Origin: an uncultured Lachnospiraceae bacterium
Lineage (GTDB): Bacteria > Bacillota > Clostridia > Lachnospirales > Lachnospiraceae
Length of the DNA stretch: 64,000 nt
Reading direction: 5' to 3'
NCBI GenBank assembly: GCA_902765725.1
Contig: CACXAT010000003.1
Location: 1-64,000, forward strand
Below are positions 41,529 through 49,678 of this stretch, in pieces. Numbering within the stretch: the first letter of the stretch is position 1; each line of letters opens with the position of its first letter. The notes below the pieces were generated by a model. That model did no database searches. It was not told the DNA's origin and saw only the letters and a list, made by a program, of their open reading frames with translations. The position numbers and the translations under genes are program-made.

Positions 41529-43210
41529 AAAACGTGCCGAACTGTCTGACATTAAAAAAATCAAACTGTAAGAACTGTCATAAATGTATCCGGAACTGTC
41601 CGGTGAAGTCCATCCGGTTCTCCGCGGGACAGGCGCATATCATTCCTGACGAGTGCATCCTCTGCGGAAACTGCCTCGTGGTATGTCCCCAGAATGCCAA
41701 GCAGATCGTCAGTGAGCTGGAGAAGGTGCAGGTGATGCTGCGAAGCGGGGAGAAGGTGATCGTGAGCCTTGCCCCGTCCTTCGCCGCGAACTACCGCGGG
41801 GCCGGCATAGAGGGCATGAAAGAGGCGCTCATGAAGCTTGGCTTCGCGGATGTCGAAGAGACTGCCGTCGGAGCGACGATGGTTAAGCGGGAATATGAAC
41901 GGATCCTGGAACAGGAGGACCGCGATATCGTGATCTCCTCCTGCTGTCACACGGTCAATCTCCTGATCCGCAAGTATTACCCGCAGCTTCTCAGATACCT
42001 TGCGGATGTGCGCACCCCCATGCAGGCTCACTGCGTGGACATCAAGAGACGTCATCCGGAGGCGAAGTGCGTATTTATCGGTCCGTGCGTCGCGAAGAAG
42101 GACGAGGCGGAAGGAAGCGGAGGGATCGTTGACGCGGTTCTGACCTTCGAGGAACTGACCGGCTGGCTCAAGGCGGAAGGGATCACCGTCAGCCAGGCTG
42201 CCCGGGAGAATGAGGAGACCCGGGCACGCTTTTTCCCAACGACAGGAGGTATCCTCAAGACGATGGCATGCGACGCGCCGGGGTATACCTACATGGCGAT
42301 CGACGGCATCGAGAACTGTAAGTCGGCTCTTCGCGATATCGAGAGCGGCAGCGTACACCACTGCTTCGTTGAGATGTCGGCATGTGTGGGAAGCTGCATC
42401 GGCGGACCGGCGATGGGGGAGCGAAAGGGAAGTCCTGTCGGTGATTACCTTGCGATCGCAGAATATGCGGGGAAGAAGGATTTTCCGGTCATGCAGCCCG
42501 ATCCGGCCAGCATGCGGGAGGTATATACTCCCATCAGCTTTGATGCTCCGGTGCCGGATGAGGCGACGATCGAAGACATTCTGGGCAAGATGGAAAAACA
42601 CAAGCCGGAGGATGAACTCAACTGCGGCATGTGCGGATACAACACCTGCCGCGAAAAGGCAGTTGCCATCTACCAGGGCAAGGCAGAGGTATCCATGTGC
42701 CTGCCCTATCTGATGGAACGGTCTGAGAGCTTCTCGGCGGATATTGTGAAGAATATTCCGAGCCCTCTTCTGGTGCTGAATGACCGGCTCGAGATACAGC
42801 AGGTCAATGTGGCGGCTCTGCGGATGCTGAAGCTGTATACGCCCTCCGATATCCTGGGCGATCAGATAGACCGGGTCCTGGATCCTTCTGTATGTCAGAA
42901 GGTGCTCAGCACAGGTCTTGGCGTGTTTAACCAGCATATGTATCTGGCAGAGTACGGACGGTTTGTGAAGCAGACCGTGGTACCCATCGAACACGGACGC
43001 CTGCTGCTGTGCATTCTGCACGATGTGACCGAGGAGGAGAACATCCGGCAGCGCCGGGAGGAAATACAGCAGGAGACCGCAGAGGTGGCCGATAAGGTGG
43101 TGGCAAAGCAGATGCGCATCGTTCAGGAGATCGCGTCACTGCTGGGAGAGACTGCCGCAGAGACGAAGGTTGCCCTGACAAAACTGAAAGAGTCGATACG
43201 TGATGAATGA
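41525..43210 (+). CDS. hydS: Sensory [FeFe]-hydrogenase HydS with PAS domain (group C)
   Basis: The 561-residue protein has four parts. Residues 1-65 carry two [4Fe-4S] motifs (CKNCHKCIRNCP, CILCGNCLVVCP). Residues ~75-340 are an H-cluster domain whose motifs deviate from catalytic enzymes: ISSCCHT, GPCVAKK and EMSACVGSCIGG. Residues ~360-395 form an extra FeS segment with CGMCGYNTC. Residues ~400-505 are PAS, followed by a coiled-coil tail. The altered H-cluster motifs and PAS domain match sensory hydrogenases thought to detect H2 or redox state. It overlaps both neighbours: the ferredoxin by 4 bases and the phosphatase by 8. Confidence 0.9.
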   Translation: MKNVPNCLTLKKSNCKNCHKCIRNCPVKSIRFSAGQAHIIPDECILCGNCLVVCPQNAKQIVSELEKVQVMLRSGEKVIVSLAPSFAANYRGAGIEGMKEALMKLGFADVEETAVGATMVKREYERILEQEDRDIVISSCCHTVNLLIRKYYPQLLRYLADVRTPMQAHCVDIKRRHPEAKCVFIGPCVAKKDEAEGSGGIVDAVLTFEELTGWLKAEGITVSQAARENEETRARFFPTTGGILKTMACDAPGYTYMAIDGIENCKSALRDIESGSVHHCFVEMSACVGSCIGGPAMGERKGSPVGDYLAIAEYAGKKDFPVMQPDPASMREVYTPISFDAPVPDEATIEDILGKMEKHKPEDELNCGMCGYNTCREKAVAIYQGKAEVSMCLPYLMERSESFSADIVKNIPSPLLVLNDRLEIQQVNVAALRMLKLYTPSDILGDQIDRVLDPSVCQKVLSTGLGVFNQHMYLAEYGRFVKQTVVPIEHGRLLLCILHDVTEEENIRQRREEIQQETAEVADKVVAKQMRIVQEIASLLGETAAETKVALTKLKESIRDE

Positions 43211-44378
43211 TCTGTGTGCTGAAATCAGCTGGAAGAGTATCAATCATGAGGGAGAGCAGCTTTGCGGCGACCATGTGGAGATCGTGCAGCAGCAGGACGG
43301 CTCCAGGGTGATCGTACTGGCAGATGGGCTGGGGAGCGGCGTGAAGGCCAGCATCCTCTCCACCCTGACCTCCAGGATCATCTCGACGATGGTCGCCGAG
43401 GGTCTCTCCCTGGAGGACTGCGTCTCCACCATCGCACAGGCGCTGCCGGTGTGTTCGGTGCGCGGAGTCGCCTATTCTACATTTACGATCATGCATCTGG
43501 TGCGGAACCAGACGGCAGAGCTTATACAGTACGACAATCCTCATGTCATCATGGTCCGGGACGGGTGTGTGCATAAGTATCCCGAGATTGAGATTAACAT
43601 TGAGGGCAAGCGCATCTACCAGTCAAAGATCCGCCTGCAGGAGGGGGATGTGTTCATTGCCATGAGTGACGGCTGCCCCCACGCGGGGATCGGAGCCGCG
43701 TTCAACTTCGGCTGGAAGAGGGAGGATATTGCCTCTTTCATGGCAGATTACTGTCTGGCGGGATATTCGGCCAAGGCACTGTGCGCACTGCTCATCGATG
43801 AGTGCGACAAGCTGTACGGCCGCAAACCGGGCGATGACGCGACTGCCTGTGTCGTTCGGATCCGGAAGCGGACACCGATGAACATCCTCTTCGGGCCGCC
43901 CGAGGAGCGGGACGAAGTGGAGCGCATGATGAAGCTGTTTTTCTCGAAGGACGGCAAGCACATCGTATGCGGCGGGACCACGGCTTCGATCGCCGCCCGG
44001 TATCTGGGCAGGCGTGTAGAGACCGATATCCACATAGACCGCGCGGGGAAGGTTCCTCCGATCTCGCGCATCGAGGGCGTGGATCTTGTCACAGAGGGGA
44101 TCGTGACCATGAACGAGGTGCTGAACACCGCCCGGGATTACCTGAAGGGAGAGGATGACTACGATGCCTGGGCGTTCGGGCGCGACGGAGCGGCGCAGAT
44201 CTGTCAGCTTTTGTTTGAGGAAGGAACGGACATCAACTTCTTTGTGGGAAGAGCGAAGAACCCTGCCCATCAGGGGGCGGATACGCCGATTAATTTCAAC
44301 ATCAAGATGAACATCGTAGAAGAACTCTCCGAATGTCTGCGTCAGATGGGAAAACAGGTGAAGGTGAGCTATTTCTGA
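43203..44378 (+). CDS. SpoIIE/PP2C-family serine phosphatase
   Basis: The 391-residue cytoplasmic protein has a PP2C-like domain at about 1-225 with metal-binding Asp residues in VLADGLGSGVKAS and AMSDGCPHAG and a terminal GDDATACVV motif. The following ~165 residues (with GGTTASIAARYLGR and EGIVTMNEVLNTARDYL) form a distinct C-terminal domain seen in hydrogenase-linked phosphatases. Overlap with hydS makes it the likely output of the HydS sensor. The substrate protein is unknown. Confidence 0.88.
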   Translation: MNDLCAEISWKSINHEGEQLCGDHVEIVQQQDGSRVIVLADGLGSGVKASILSTLTSRIISTMVAEGLSLEDCVSTIAQALPVCSVRGVAYSTFTIMHLVRNQTAELIQYDNPHVIMVRDGCVHKYPEIEINIEGKRIYQSKIRLQEGDVFIAMSDGCPHAGIGAAFNFGWKREDIASFMADYCLAGYSAKALCALLIDECDKLYGRKPGDDATACVVRIRKRTPMNILFGPPEERDEVERMMKLFFSKDGKHIVCGGTTASIAARYLGRRVETDIHIDRAGKVPPISRIEGVDLVTEGIVTMNEVLNTARDYLKGEDDYDAWAFGRDGAAQICQLLFEEGTDINFFVGRAKNPAHQGADTPINFNIKMNIVEELSECLRQMGKQVKVSYF

Positions 44379-44430
44379 CCGCCTCACAGGGAACGGTCAG
44401 CACATATACACACAGAAAGGGTGATATCAG

Positions 44431-44928
44431 GTGGCAAAGAATCAGTTTGATTACTCGGCAATTGAATCCATTCTGGATAAGTATCCGAAGGAGGAAGTCT
44501 CCACGATTGCCATTCTTCAGGATGTTCAGGAGCAATACAATTACCTGCCGAGAGAGGTGTTTCCGTACATTGCCAGAGCCATAGGCGTAAGCGAGGCGAA
44601 GCTCTATGGGGTGGCGACCTTCTATGAGAACTTTTCTCTGGAGCCTAAAGGAAAGTATGTGATCCGCTGCTGTGACGGCACGGCATGTCATGTCCGCGGA
44701 TCCATTCCGATCCTGGAGCGCCTGCGGTCGGAGCTGGGGCTGAGTGAGAGCAAGAAGACGACAGACGATCTGAACTTTACGGTGGAGACGGTCTCCTGTC
44801 TCGGGGCCTGCGGTCTGGCTCCCGTAATGACCGTAAATGGTGTCACGCACGGCGCGATGACTCCCGATAAGGCAGCGCAGCTGCTCAATGAGCTGAAGGA
44901 AGAACTGGCGAAGGAGGCACAGGCATGA
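44431..44928 (+). CDS. hydC: Bifurcating hydrogenase subunit HydC (NuoE-like)
   Basis: The 165-residue protein is homologous to NuoE. It has an N-terminal helical domain with KLYGVATFYENFSL and a thioredoxin-like [2Fe-2S] domain with C-X4-C (CDGTAC) and C-X3-C (CLGAC). GTG is used as the start, preceded by AAAGGGTG. It overlaps hydB by 4 bases. Confidence 0.92.
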   Translation: MAKNQFDYSAIESILDKYPKEEVSTIAILQDVQEQYNYLPREVFPYIARAIGVSEAKLYGVATFYENFSLEPKGKYVIRCCDGTACHVRGSIPILERLRSELGLSESKKTTDDLNFTVETVSCLGACGLAPVMTVNGVTHGAMTPDKAAQLLNELKEELAKEAQA

Positions 44929-46808
44929 AAAAACTGAGATCCAGGCAGGATCTGATCAACCTGCGTGAGGAATGTCAGAGAGCCCTGGCACTTGAGACAA
45001 AGAAGATCCTGGTCTGCGGGGGTACAGGCTGTGTTGCCGGAGGTTCACTGGACATCTATGACCGTCTGAAGAAGCTTCTGGAGGAGAGAGGAATCCCGGT
45101 GGCTGTGGAGCTGGCGGAGGAGCCGCACGGTGACGTCGTCGGGATCAAGAGGAGCGGCTGCCACGGCTTCTGCGAGATGGGACCGCTGGTGCGCATCGAG
45201 CCGCAGGGATGGCTGTATACCAAAGTGAAGCTCGAAGACTGTGAAGAGATCGTGGAGAAGACCATTCTCGCAGGAGAGTGTGTCGAGCGCCTTGCGTATA
45301 CCCAGGACGGGGTGATCTACCGCAGGCAGGAGGAGATCCCGTTCTATGCAAAACAGCACCGGGTCGTGCTGGAGCACTGCGGCCATATCAATGCCCTCTC
45401 CATCCGTGAGTATCTGGCCGTAGGCGGCTACCGCGCACTGGAGAAGGCACTGTGTGATATGACCCGGGACGAGATCCTGGATGAGATCGAAGAGTCCAAT
45501 CTGCGGGGCAGAGGCGGCGGAGGTTTCCCCGCGGGCAGAAAGTGGAGATCCTGCGCCGGCCAGAAGGAGACACCCCGGTATATTGTCTGCAACGGAGACG
45601 AGGGGGATCCGGGCGCGTTCATGGACCGCTCCATCATGGAAGGCGATCCCCACCGCCTGATCGAGGGAATGGTCGTGGCGGGAATCGCCATCGGCTCCTC
45701 AGAGGGTTACATCTATGTCCGGGCGGAATATCCGCTTGCGGTGGAGCGTCTTCGCACTGCCATTGCGCAGGCTGAGGAAGTGGGCCTTCTGGGAGACGAT
45801 ATCCTGGGGACCGGTTTTTCCTTCCATATGCATATCAACCGCGGCGCAGGCGCATTTGTCTGTGGAGAGGGTTCCGCTCTGACCGCCTCGATCGAGGGCA
45901 AGAGGGGAATGCCCCGCGTCAAGCCGCCCCGTACCGTGGAACACGGGCTGTTCAACAAGCCCACAAACCTGAATAATGTCGAGACCTATGCCAATGTGCC
46001 GATGATCATCAATGAAGGCGCCGCCTGGTATAAGTCGATCGGTCCTGAGAACAGTCCGGGGACCAAAGCCTTCGCGCTTACCGGCAACATCAACAATACG
46101 GGACTCATTGAGGTACCGATGGGCACCACGCTGCGGGAAGTGATCTTCGGAATAGGCGGCGGCATGCGAGGGGACGGGAAGTTCAAGGCCGTGCAGATCG
46201 GCGGGCCCTCCGGCGGCTGCCTGACGGAGAAGGATCTGGATATCCCTCTGGATTTTGACAGCCTGAAGAAGGTGGATGCCATGATCGGCTCCGGCGGACT
46301 GGTCGTCATGGACGACCGGACCTGTATGGTGGAGGTCGCCCGCTTCTTCATGAACTTTACCCAGAATGAATCCTGCGGCAAGTGCGTGCCCTGCAGAGAG
46401 GGTACCAAGCGGATGCTGGAGATTCTGGAACGCATCGTGGCGGGCCAGGGAAGAGATGGGGATATCGAACTTCTGGAGGAGCTGGCGGATACGATCTCCA
46501 ATACCGCACTGTGCGGACTGGGCAAGACCGCGCCGTCTCCCGTGCTCAGCACGATCCGGAACTTCCGCTCCGAATACGAAGCCCACATCTATGAGAAACG
46601 CTGCCCGGCAGGTGCCTGCGCGAAGCTGCGCCGGTTTGTGATCGATGCTGAAAAATGCAAGGGCTGCAGCAAATGTGCGAGGAACTGTCCTGTCAACGCG
46701 ATCGACGGTGTGGTGAAGCAGCCATTTGTCATTGATCAGGAGAAATGTATCAAGTGCGGCGCATGTAAGACAAACTGCAAGTTTGGCGCAGTGAAGGAGG
46801 AAGCATAA
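44925..46808 (+). CDS. hydB: Bifurcating hydrogenase subunit HydB (NuoF-like, NADH site)
   Basis: The 627-residue flavoprotein accepts or donates electrons from NAD(H) and is thought to hold the bifurcating FMN. Order: an N-terminal [2Fe-2S] thioredoxin-like domain (CGGTGC, CHGFC); the NuoF core with the NADH/FMN loop GRGGGGFPAGRKW near 190; the [4Fe-4S] site SCGKCVPCREGTKRM near 482; and two C-terminal [4Fe-4S] motifs (CKGCSKCARNCP, CIKCGACKTNC). The full set is diagnostic of HydB rather than respiratory NuoF. One base overlaps hydA. Confidence 0.93.
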   Translation: MKKLRSRQDLINLREECQRALALETKKILVCGGTGCVAGGSLDIYDRLKKLLEERGIPVAVELAEEPHGDVVGIKRSGCHGFCEMGPLVRIEPQGWLYTKVKLEDCEEIVEKTILAGECVERLAYTQDGVIYRRQEEIPFYAKQHRVVLEHCGHINALSIREYLAVGGYRALEKALCDMTRDEILDEIEESNLRGRGGGGFPAGRKWRSCAGQKETPRYIVCNGDEGDPGAFMDRSIMEGDPHRLIEGMVVAGIAIGSSEGYIYVRAEYPLAVERLRTAIAQAEEVGLLGDDILGTGFSFHMHINRGAGAFVCGEGSALTASIEGKRGMPRVKPPRTVEHGLFNKPTNLNNVETYANVPMIINEGAAWYKSIGPENSPGTKAFALTGNINNTGLIEVPMGTTLREVIFGIGGGMRGDGKFKAVQIGGPSGGCLTEKDLDIPLDFDSLKKVDAMIGSGGLVVMDDRTCMVEVARFFMNFTQNESCGKCVPCREGTKRMLEILERIVAGQGRDGDIELLEELADTISNTALCGLGKTAPSPVLSTIRNFRSEYEAHIYEKRCPAGACAKLRRFVIDAEKCKGCSKCARNCPVNAIDGVVKQPFVIDQEKCIKCGACKTNCKFGAVKEEA

Positions 46809-48511
46809 TGATGCAGATGAAAAATATGATGACGGTGGACGGCGTACCGGTTCTGATCGAGGGCGAGCGCAATCTGCTGGAGGTCATCAGCAAGGTGGGC
46901 ACGATCATGCCCGTATTCTGCTACCACAGCTACCTCTCCATCTATGGCGCATGCCGCATGTGCATGGTAGAGGATGAGCGGGGCCGCCTGCTGGCAGCCT
47001 GTTCCACACTGCCCCGGGAGGGAATGAATATCCGGACCAATACGGGACGGCTGAGGCGCTACCGCAAGAATATTCTTGAGCTTCTGCTGGCAGAGCACTG
47101 CCGGGACTGCACTACCTGCAGCCATTCCGGAAACTGCAAGCTGCAGACACTGGCCAACCAGTTCGGGATCCACGATATCCGGTTCCCGAGAAGCCGGGAG
47201 AACGTCCCGCAGGATCAGTCCTCGCCCTGCATTATCCGGGATCCGGGTAAATGCATCCTCTGCGGAGACTGTGTGCGCGAGTGCAATGAGGTACAGAACG
47301 TCGGCGCGATCGACTTCGCCAACCGCGGAAGCAATGCCATCATCTCAACTGCCTTCAATGTACCGCTGGCAGAATCTCCCTGTGTAGGCTGCGGCCAGTG
47401 CGCGGTGGCCTGTCCCACAGGCGCGATCATCGTGCGGGATGACACTTCAAAGGTGTGGGATAAGATCGACGATCCGGAGACCTTTGTCACCTGCGAGATC
47501 GCTCCGGCCGTGCGTGTCGGCATCGGAGAGCAGCTCGGTCTGGGAGACGGGGAGAATGCCATGGGCCTGATCGTGGCAGCGCTGCACCGCATGGGATTTG
47601 ACGAGGTATACGATACGTCCACAGGCGCGGACCTCACTGTGATCGAAGAGGCGAATGAGTTTACGGACCGTGTGGAGAAGGGAGAGAAGCTCCCGCTGTT
47701 CACTTCCTGCTGCCCTGCCTGGGTGCAGTATGTGGAGAAGAAGTATCCGGAATTCCTGCCGAACGTGTCCACCTGCCGAAGCCCCATGAGCATGTTCTCG
47801 GCGGTCATCAAGGAACACTACAGGGACCACCTCCCGGAACAGAAGAAGAAACATTACCACGTTGCGCTGATGCCCTGTACGGCCAAGAAGTTCGAGGCAA
47901 AGCGTGATGAGTTTAAAAATGAGTACGGCCCGGGCACCGATGATGTGATCACGACGCAGGAACTGATCAAGATGATCCGGGAATCCGGCATTGTGTTCGA
48001 TGAACTGCAGCCGGAGAGCGTGGACGTGCCCTTCGGCACGATGTCAGGCGCCGGTATCATCTTTGGCGTCAGCGGGGGCGTGACGGAGGCAGTGCTGCGC
48101 AAGATCGCCTCGGATAACAGCCGCACCACCCTGGCTCAGATCAGTTATACCGGGGTGCGCGGTATGGACAGCGTGAAGGAGGCAGTGATCCCCTATAAGG
48201 GAAGAGAACTGAAGATCGCGGTAGTCAGCGGCCTGGGCAACGCCGGGAAACTGCTGGAGAAGCTGAAGAGCGGTGAGGCCGGCTATGATCTTGTAGAGGT
48301 GATGGCATGCCCCGGCGGCTGCATCAGTGGCGCGGGCCAGCCGTACATTTCCCAGCGTCACAGGACAAAGAGAGGCGAAGGCCTGTACAGGACGGATAAC
48401 ATGTGCGCGATTAAGCGCAGCCAGGACAACCCCCTGATGAAGGAGCTGTATTCCGGCCTTCTGAAGGGAAGAGAGCATGAACTCCTGCATGTAGATTACC
48501 TGAAGCACTGA
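46808..48511 (+). CDS. hydA: Bifurcating [FeFe]-hydrogenase catalytic subunit HydA
   Basis: Produces or consumes H2 together with HydB and HydC, coupling NADH and ferredoxin. The 567-residue protein starts with a [2Fe-2S] domain (CYHSYLSIYGACRMC), followed by a His-Cys [4Fe-4S] motif (HCRDCTTCSHSGNC) and two [4Fe-4S] motifs (CILCGDCVREC, CVGCGQCAVACP). The catalytic H-cluster motifs are all canonical: TSCCPAW at 299-305, MPCTAKK near 356 and MACPGGCISG near 498. The start overlaps the hydB stop. It is the last catalytic gene of the operon. Confidence 0.95.
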   Translation: MMQMKNMMTVDGVPVLIEGERNLLEVISKVGTIMPVFCYHSYLSIYGACRMCMVEDERGRLLAACSTLPREGMNIRTNTGRLRRYRKNILELLLAEHCRDCTTCSHSGNCKLQTLANQFGIHDIRFPRSRENVPQDQSSPCIIRDPGKCILCGDCVRECNEVQNVGAIDFANRGSNAIISTAFNVPLAESPCVGCGQCAVACPTGAIIVRDDTSKVWDKIDDPETFVTCEIAPAVRVGIGEQLGLGDGENAMGLIVAALHRMGFDEVYDTSTGADLTVIEEANEFTDRVEKGEKLPLFTSCCPAWVQYVEKKYPEFLPNVSTCRSPMSMFSAVIKEHYRDHLPEQKKKHYHVALMPCTAKKFEAKRDEFKNEYGPGTDDVITTQELIKMIRESGIVFDELQPESVDVPFGTMSGAGIIFGVSGGVTEAVLRKIASDNSRTTLAQISYTGVRGMDSVKEAVIPYKGRELKIAVVSGLGNAGKLLEKLKSGEAGYDLVEVMACPGGCISGAGQPYISQRHRTKRGEGLYRTDNMCAIKRSQDNPLMKELYSGLLKGREHELLHVDYLKH

Positions 48512-48602
48512 GGAGACACGGTGCAGCCGGAACATGGCGCGTCATCCCAGGCTGCGCGGCGGCCTGACACTCCGGACGAGATGCCGGAAGAAAGGCAGGA
48601 CA

Positions 48603-49133
48603 ATGGCAGAAAAGACAATACTCCAGAAGGCAGACCCGTCAGCGGGAAAGGACAGGGAGAAGACCCTGGATGAGTTCATACAGAAGACAGGAAAACTTCC
48701 CTGCAGTCAGATCGAAGGAGTAGAGTCTGTCGGAGCAGTGAGCGGGACCTGGAGCGGAAGACCCAGATCCAACCTTGTCAAGCACCTGATGGACACGTCA
48801 GGAAAAACCAAGGATGAGATCGCCGCCTGCCTGGGGATCACGACCCGATACTTTAACAACAAGCTCCACCGGGACTGCTTTTCCCTGGATGAGATAATCG
48901 AAGTGGCCTATGTCTGCGGCTATCTGATGGTGTTCAGGGGAAATGACCCCAAGGCGCAGGAGCAGCGCAGTTTTCAGATCAGCGTACACGAATACTTCGC
49001 AGCCCGCGACAGGGAAGCACTGCTTCGGCTGTATGAGCATGATGAGTGGGTGCGGGAGAAGAAAAAGGCCGAGTATGACGATCTGAAGGCAAGGATGGAG
49101 CGGTTAAGAGCAGAATACAGATTCGAAGACTGA
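48603..49133 (+). CDS. Helix-turn-helix protein downstream of hydA, function unknown
   Basis: The 176-residue protein has a central XRE-like helix-turn-helix at about residues 72-105 (GKTKDEIAACLGITTRYFNNKL). A Glu/Lys/Arg-rich C-terminal helix (about 145-176) may form a coiled coil. AAAGGCAGG precedes the ATG at 48603; the frame is open upstream without a better start. It follows hydA by 91 bases on the same strand and may be co-transcribed. I do not recognise a named family. Confidence 0.7.
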   Translation: MAEKTILQKADPSAGKDREKTLDEFIQKTGKLPCSQIEGVESVGAVSGTWSGRPRSNLVKHLMDTSGKTKDEIAACLGITTRYFNNKLHRDCFSLDEIIEVAYVCGYLMVFRGNDPKAQEQRSFQISVHEYFAARDREALLRLYEHDEWVREKKKAEYDDLKARMERLRAEYRFED

Positions 49134-49139
49134 GCACAG

Positions 49140-49176
49140 AGGGGACTGGATGAATATCCGTCCCCTCTTTTCTGCT
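49140..49176 (+). terminator. Terminator of the hydrogenase operon
   Basis: GAGGGGAC (49150-ish arm) pairs with GTCCCCTC further on, around a loop with TGGAT/ATCC, followed by TTTTCT. It ends the transcript after the helix-turn-helix gene. Confidence 0.8.
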
Positions 49177-49217
49177 GGCGGACCTGTGAACTGTGACAGA
49201 AAAATTGCTGCAGGGTA

Positions 49218-49246
49218 TTGCATTCTGCCTGCATCAGTAGTATCAT
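49218..49246 (+). promoter_or_regulatory. Promoter of the HMA protein/heavy-metal ATPase unit
   Basis: TTGCAT (49218-49223), a 17-base spacer and TATCAT (49241-49246), just upstream of an inverted repeat. Confidence 0.6.
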
Positions 49247-49257
49247 GTTTTCAGAAC

Positions 49258-49277
49258 ATATGAACATTCAATCATAT
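49258..49277. promoter_or_regulatory. Candidate ArsR/CadC-type operator
   Basis: ATATGA (49258-49263) and TCATAT (49272-49277) form an inverted repeat with 8 bases between. A further TGAATAAATGAACA follows. AT-rich repeats of this form, placed at the transcription start, are typical of ArsR-family metal sensors. No such regulator gene is in the window. Confidence 0.5.
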
Positions 49278-49327
49278 GAATAAATGAACAAGTAACAGAG
49301 TGTGCCGGGTCCGGCGGGGGGATTGCT

Positions 49328-49549
49328 ATGAAAAAGAAATACAAGCTGAATGAGATTGACTGCGCGAACTGTGCCATGAAACTGGAAGAGGCTGTCAAGG
49401 CGGTGGAAGGTGTTGATTCCGCCAAGGTCAATTATATGATGCAGAAGCTGACCTTTGAGGCAGAGGAAAGCCGTATCGAAGAGGTCGAGAAAGCAGTTCT
49501 GGGAGTCTGCAGAAAGATGGAGCCGGACATGGAGGTCACTCTCTTATAA
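49328..49549 (+). CDS. Stand-alone heavy-metal-associated (HMA) domain protein
   Basis: The 73-residue single HMA domain has the metal site IDCANCAMKL. The Asp before the first Cys is typical of Zn/Cd/Pb-type domains of ZntA-like pumps rather than copper chaperones. It ends 129 bases before the ATPase gene, which itself lacks an HMA domain, so the two appear to be a split version of a ZntA/CadA pump. Confidence 0.85.
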   Translation: MKKKYKLNEIDCANCAMKLEEAVKAVEGVDSAKVNYMMQKLTFEAEESRIEEVEKAVLGVCRKMEPDMEVTLL

Positions 49550-49560
49550 GATTCATAAAC

Positions 49561-49603
49561 CCTGTTCAGCCGGATGCCGCAAGTGTATCCGGCTGAATTA
49601 AAC
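49561..49603 (+). terminator. Hairpin between HMA and ATPase genes, possible attenuator
   Basis: TTCAGCCGGAT (49564-49574) pairs with ATCCGGCTGAA (49586-49596), followed by TTAAACTTT. The T tract is broken, so partial termination that lowers ATPase expression relative to the HMA protein is more likely than a full stop. Confidence 0.55.
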
Positions 49604-49678
49604 TTTGCAGAAGATCCGGTGCCGGCCCGGAAGGGCAGATGAGGCAGATCCGGTGCGGGACAATGGAGACGGCAGTAT

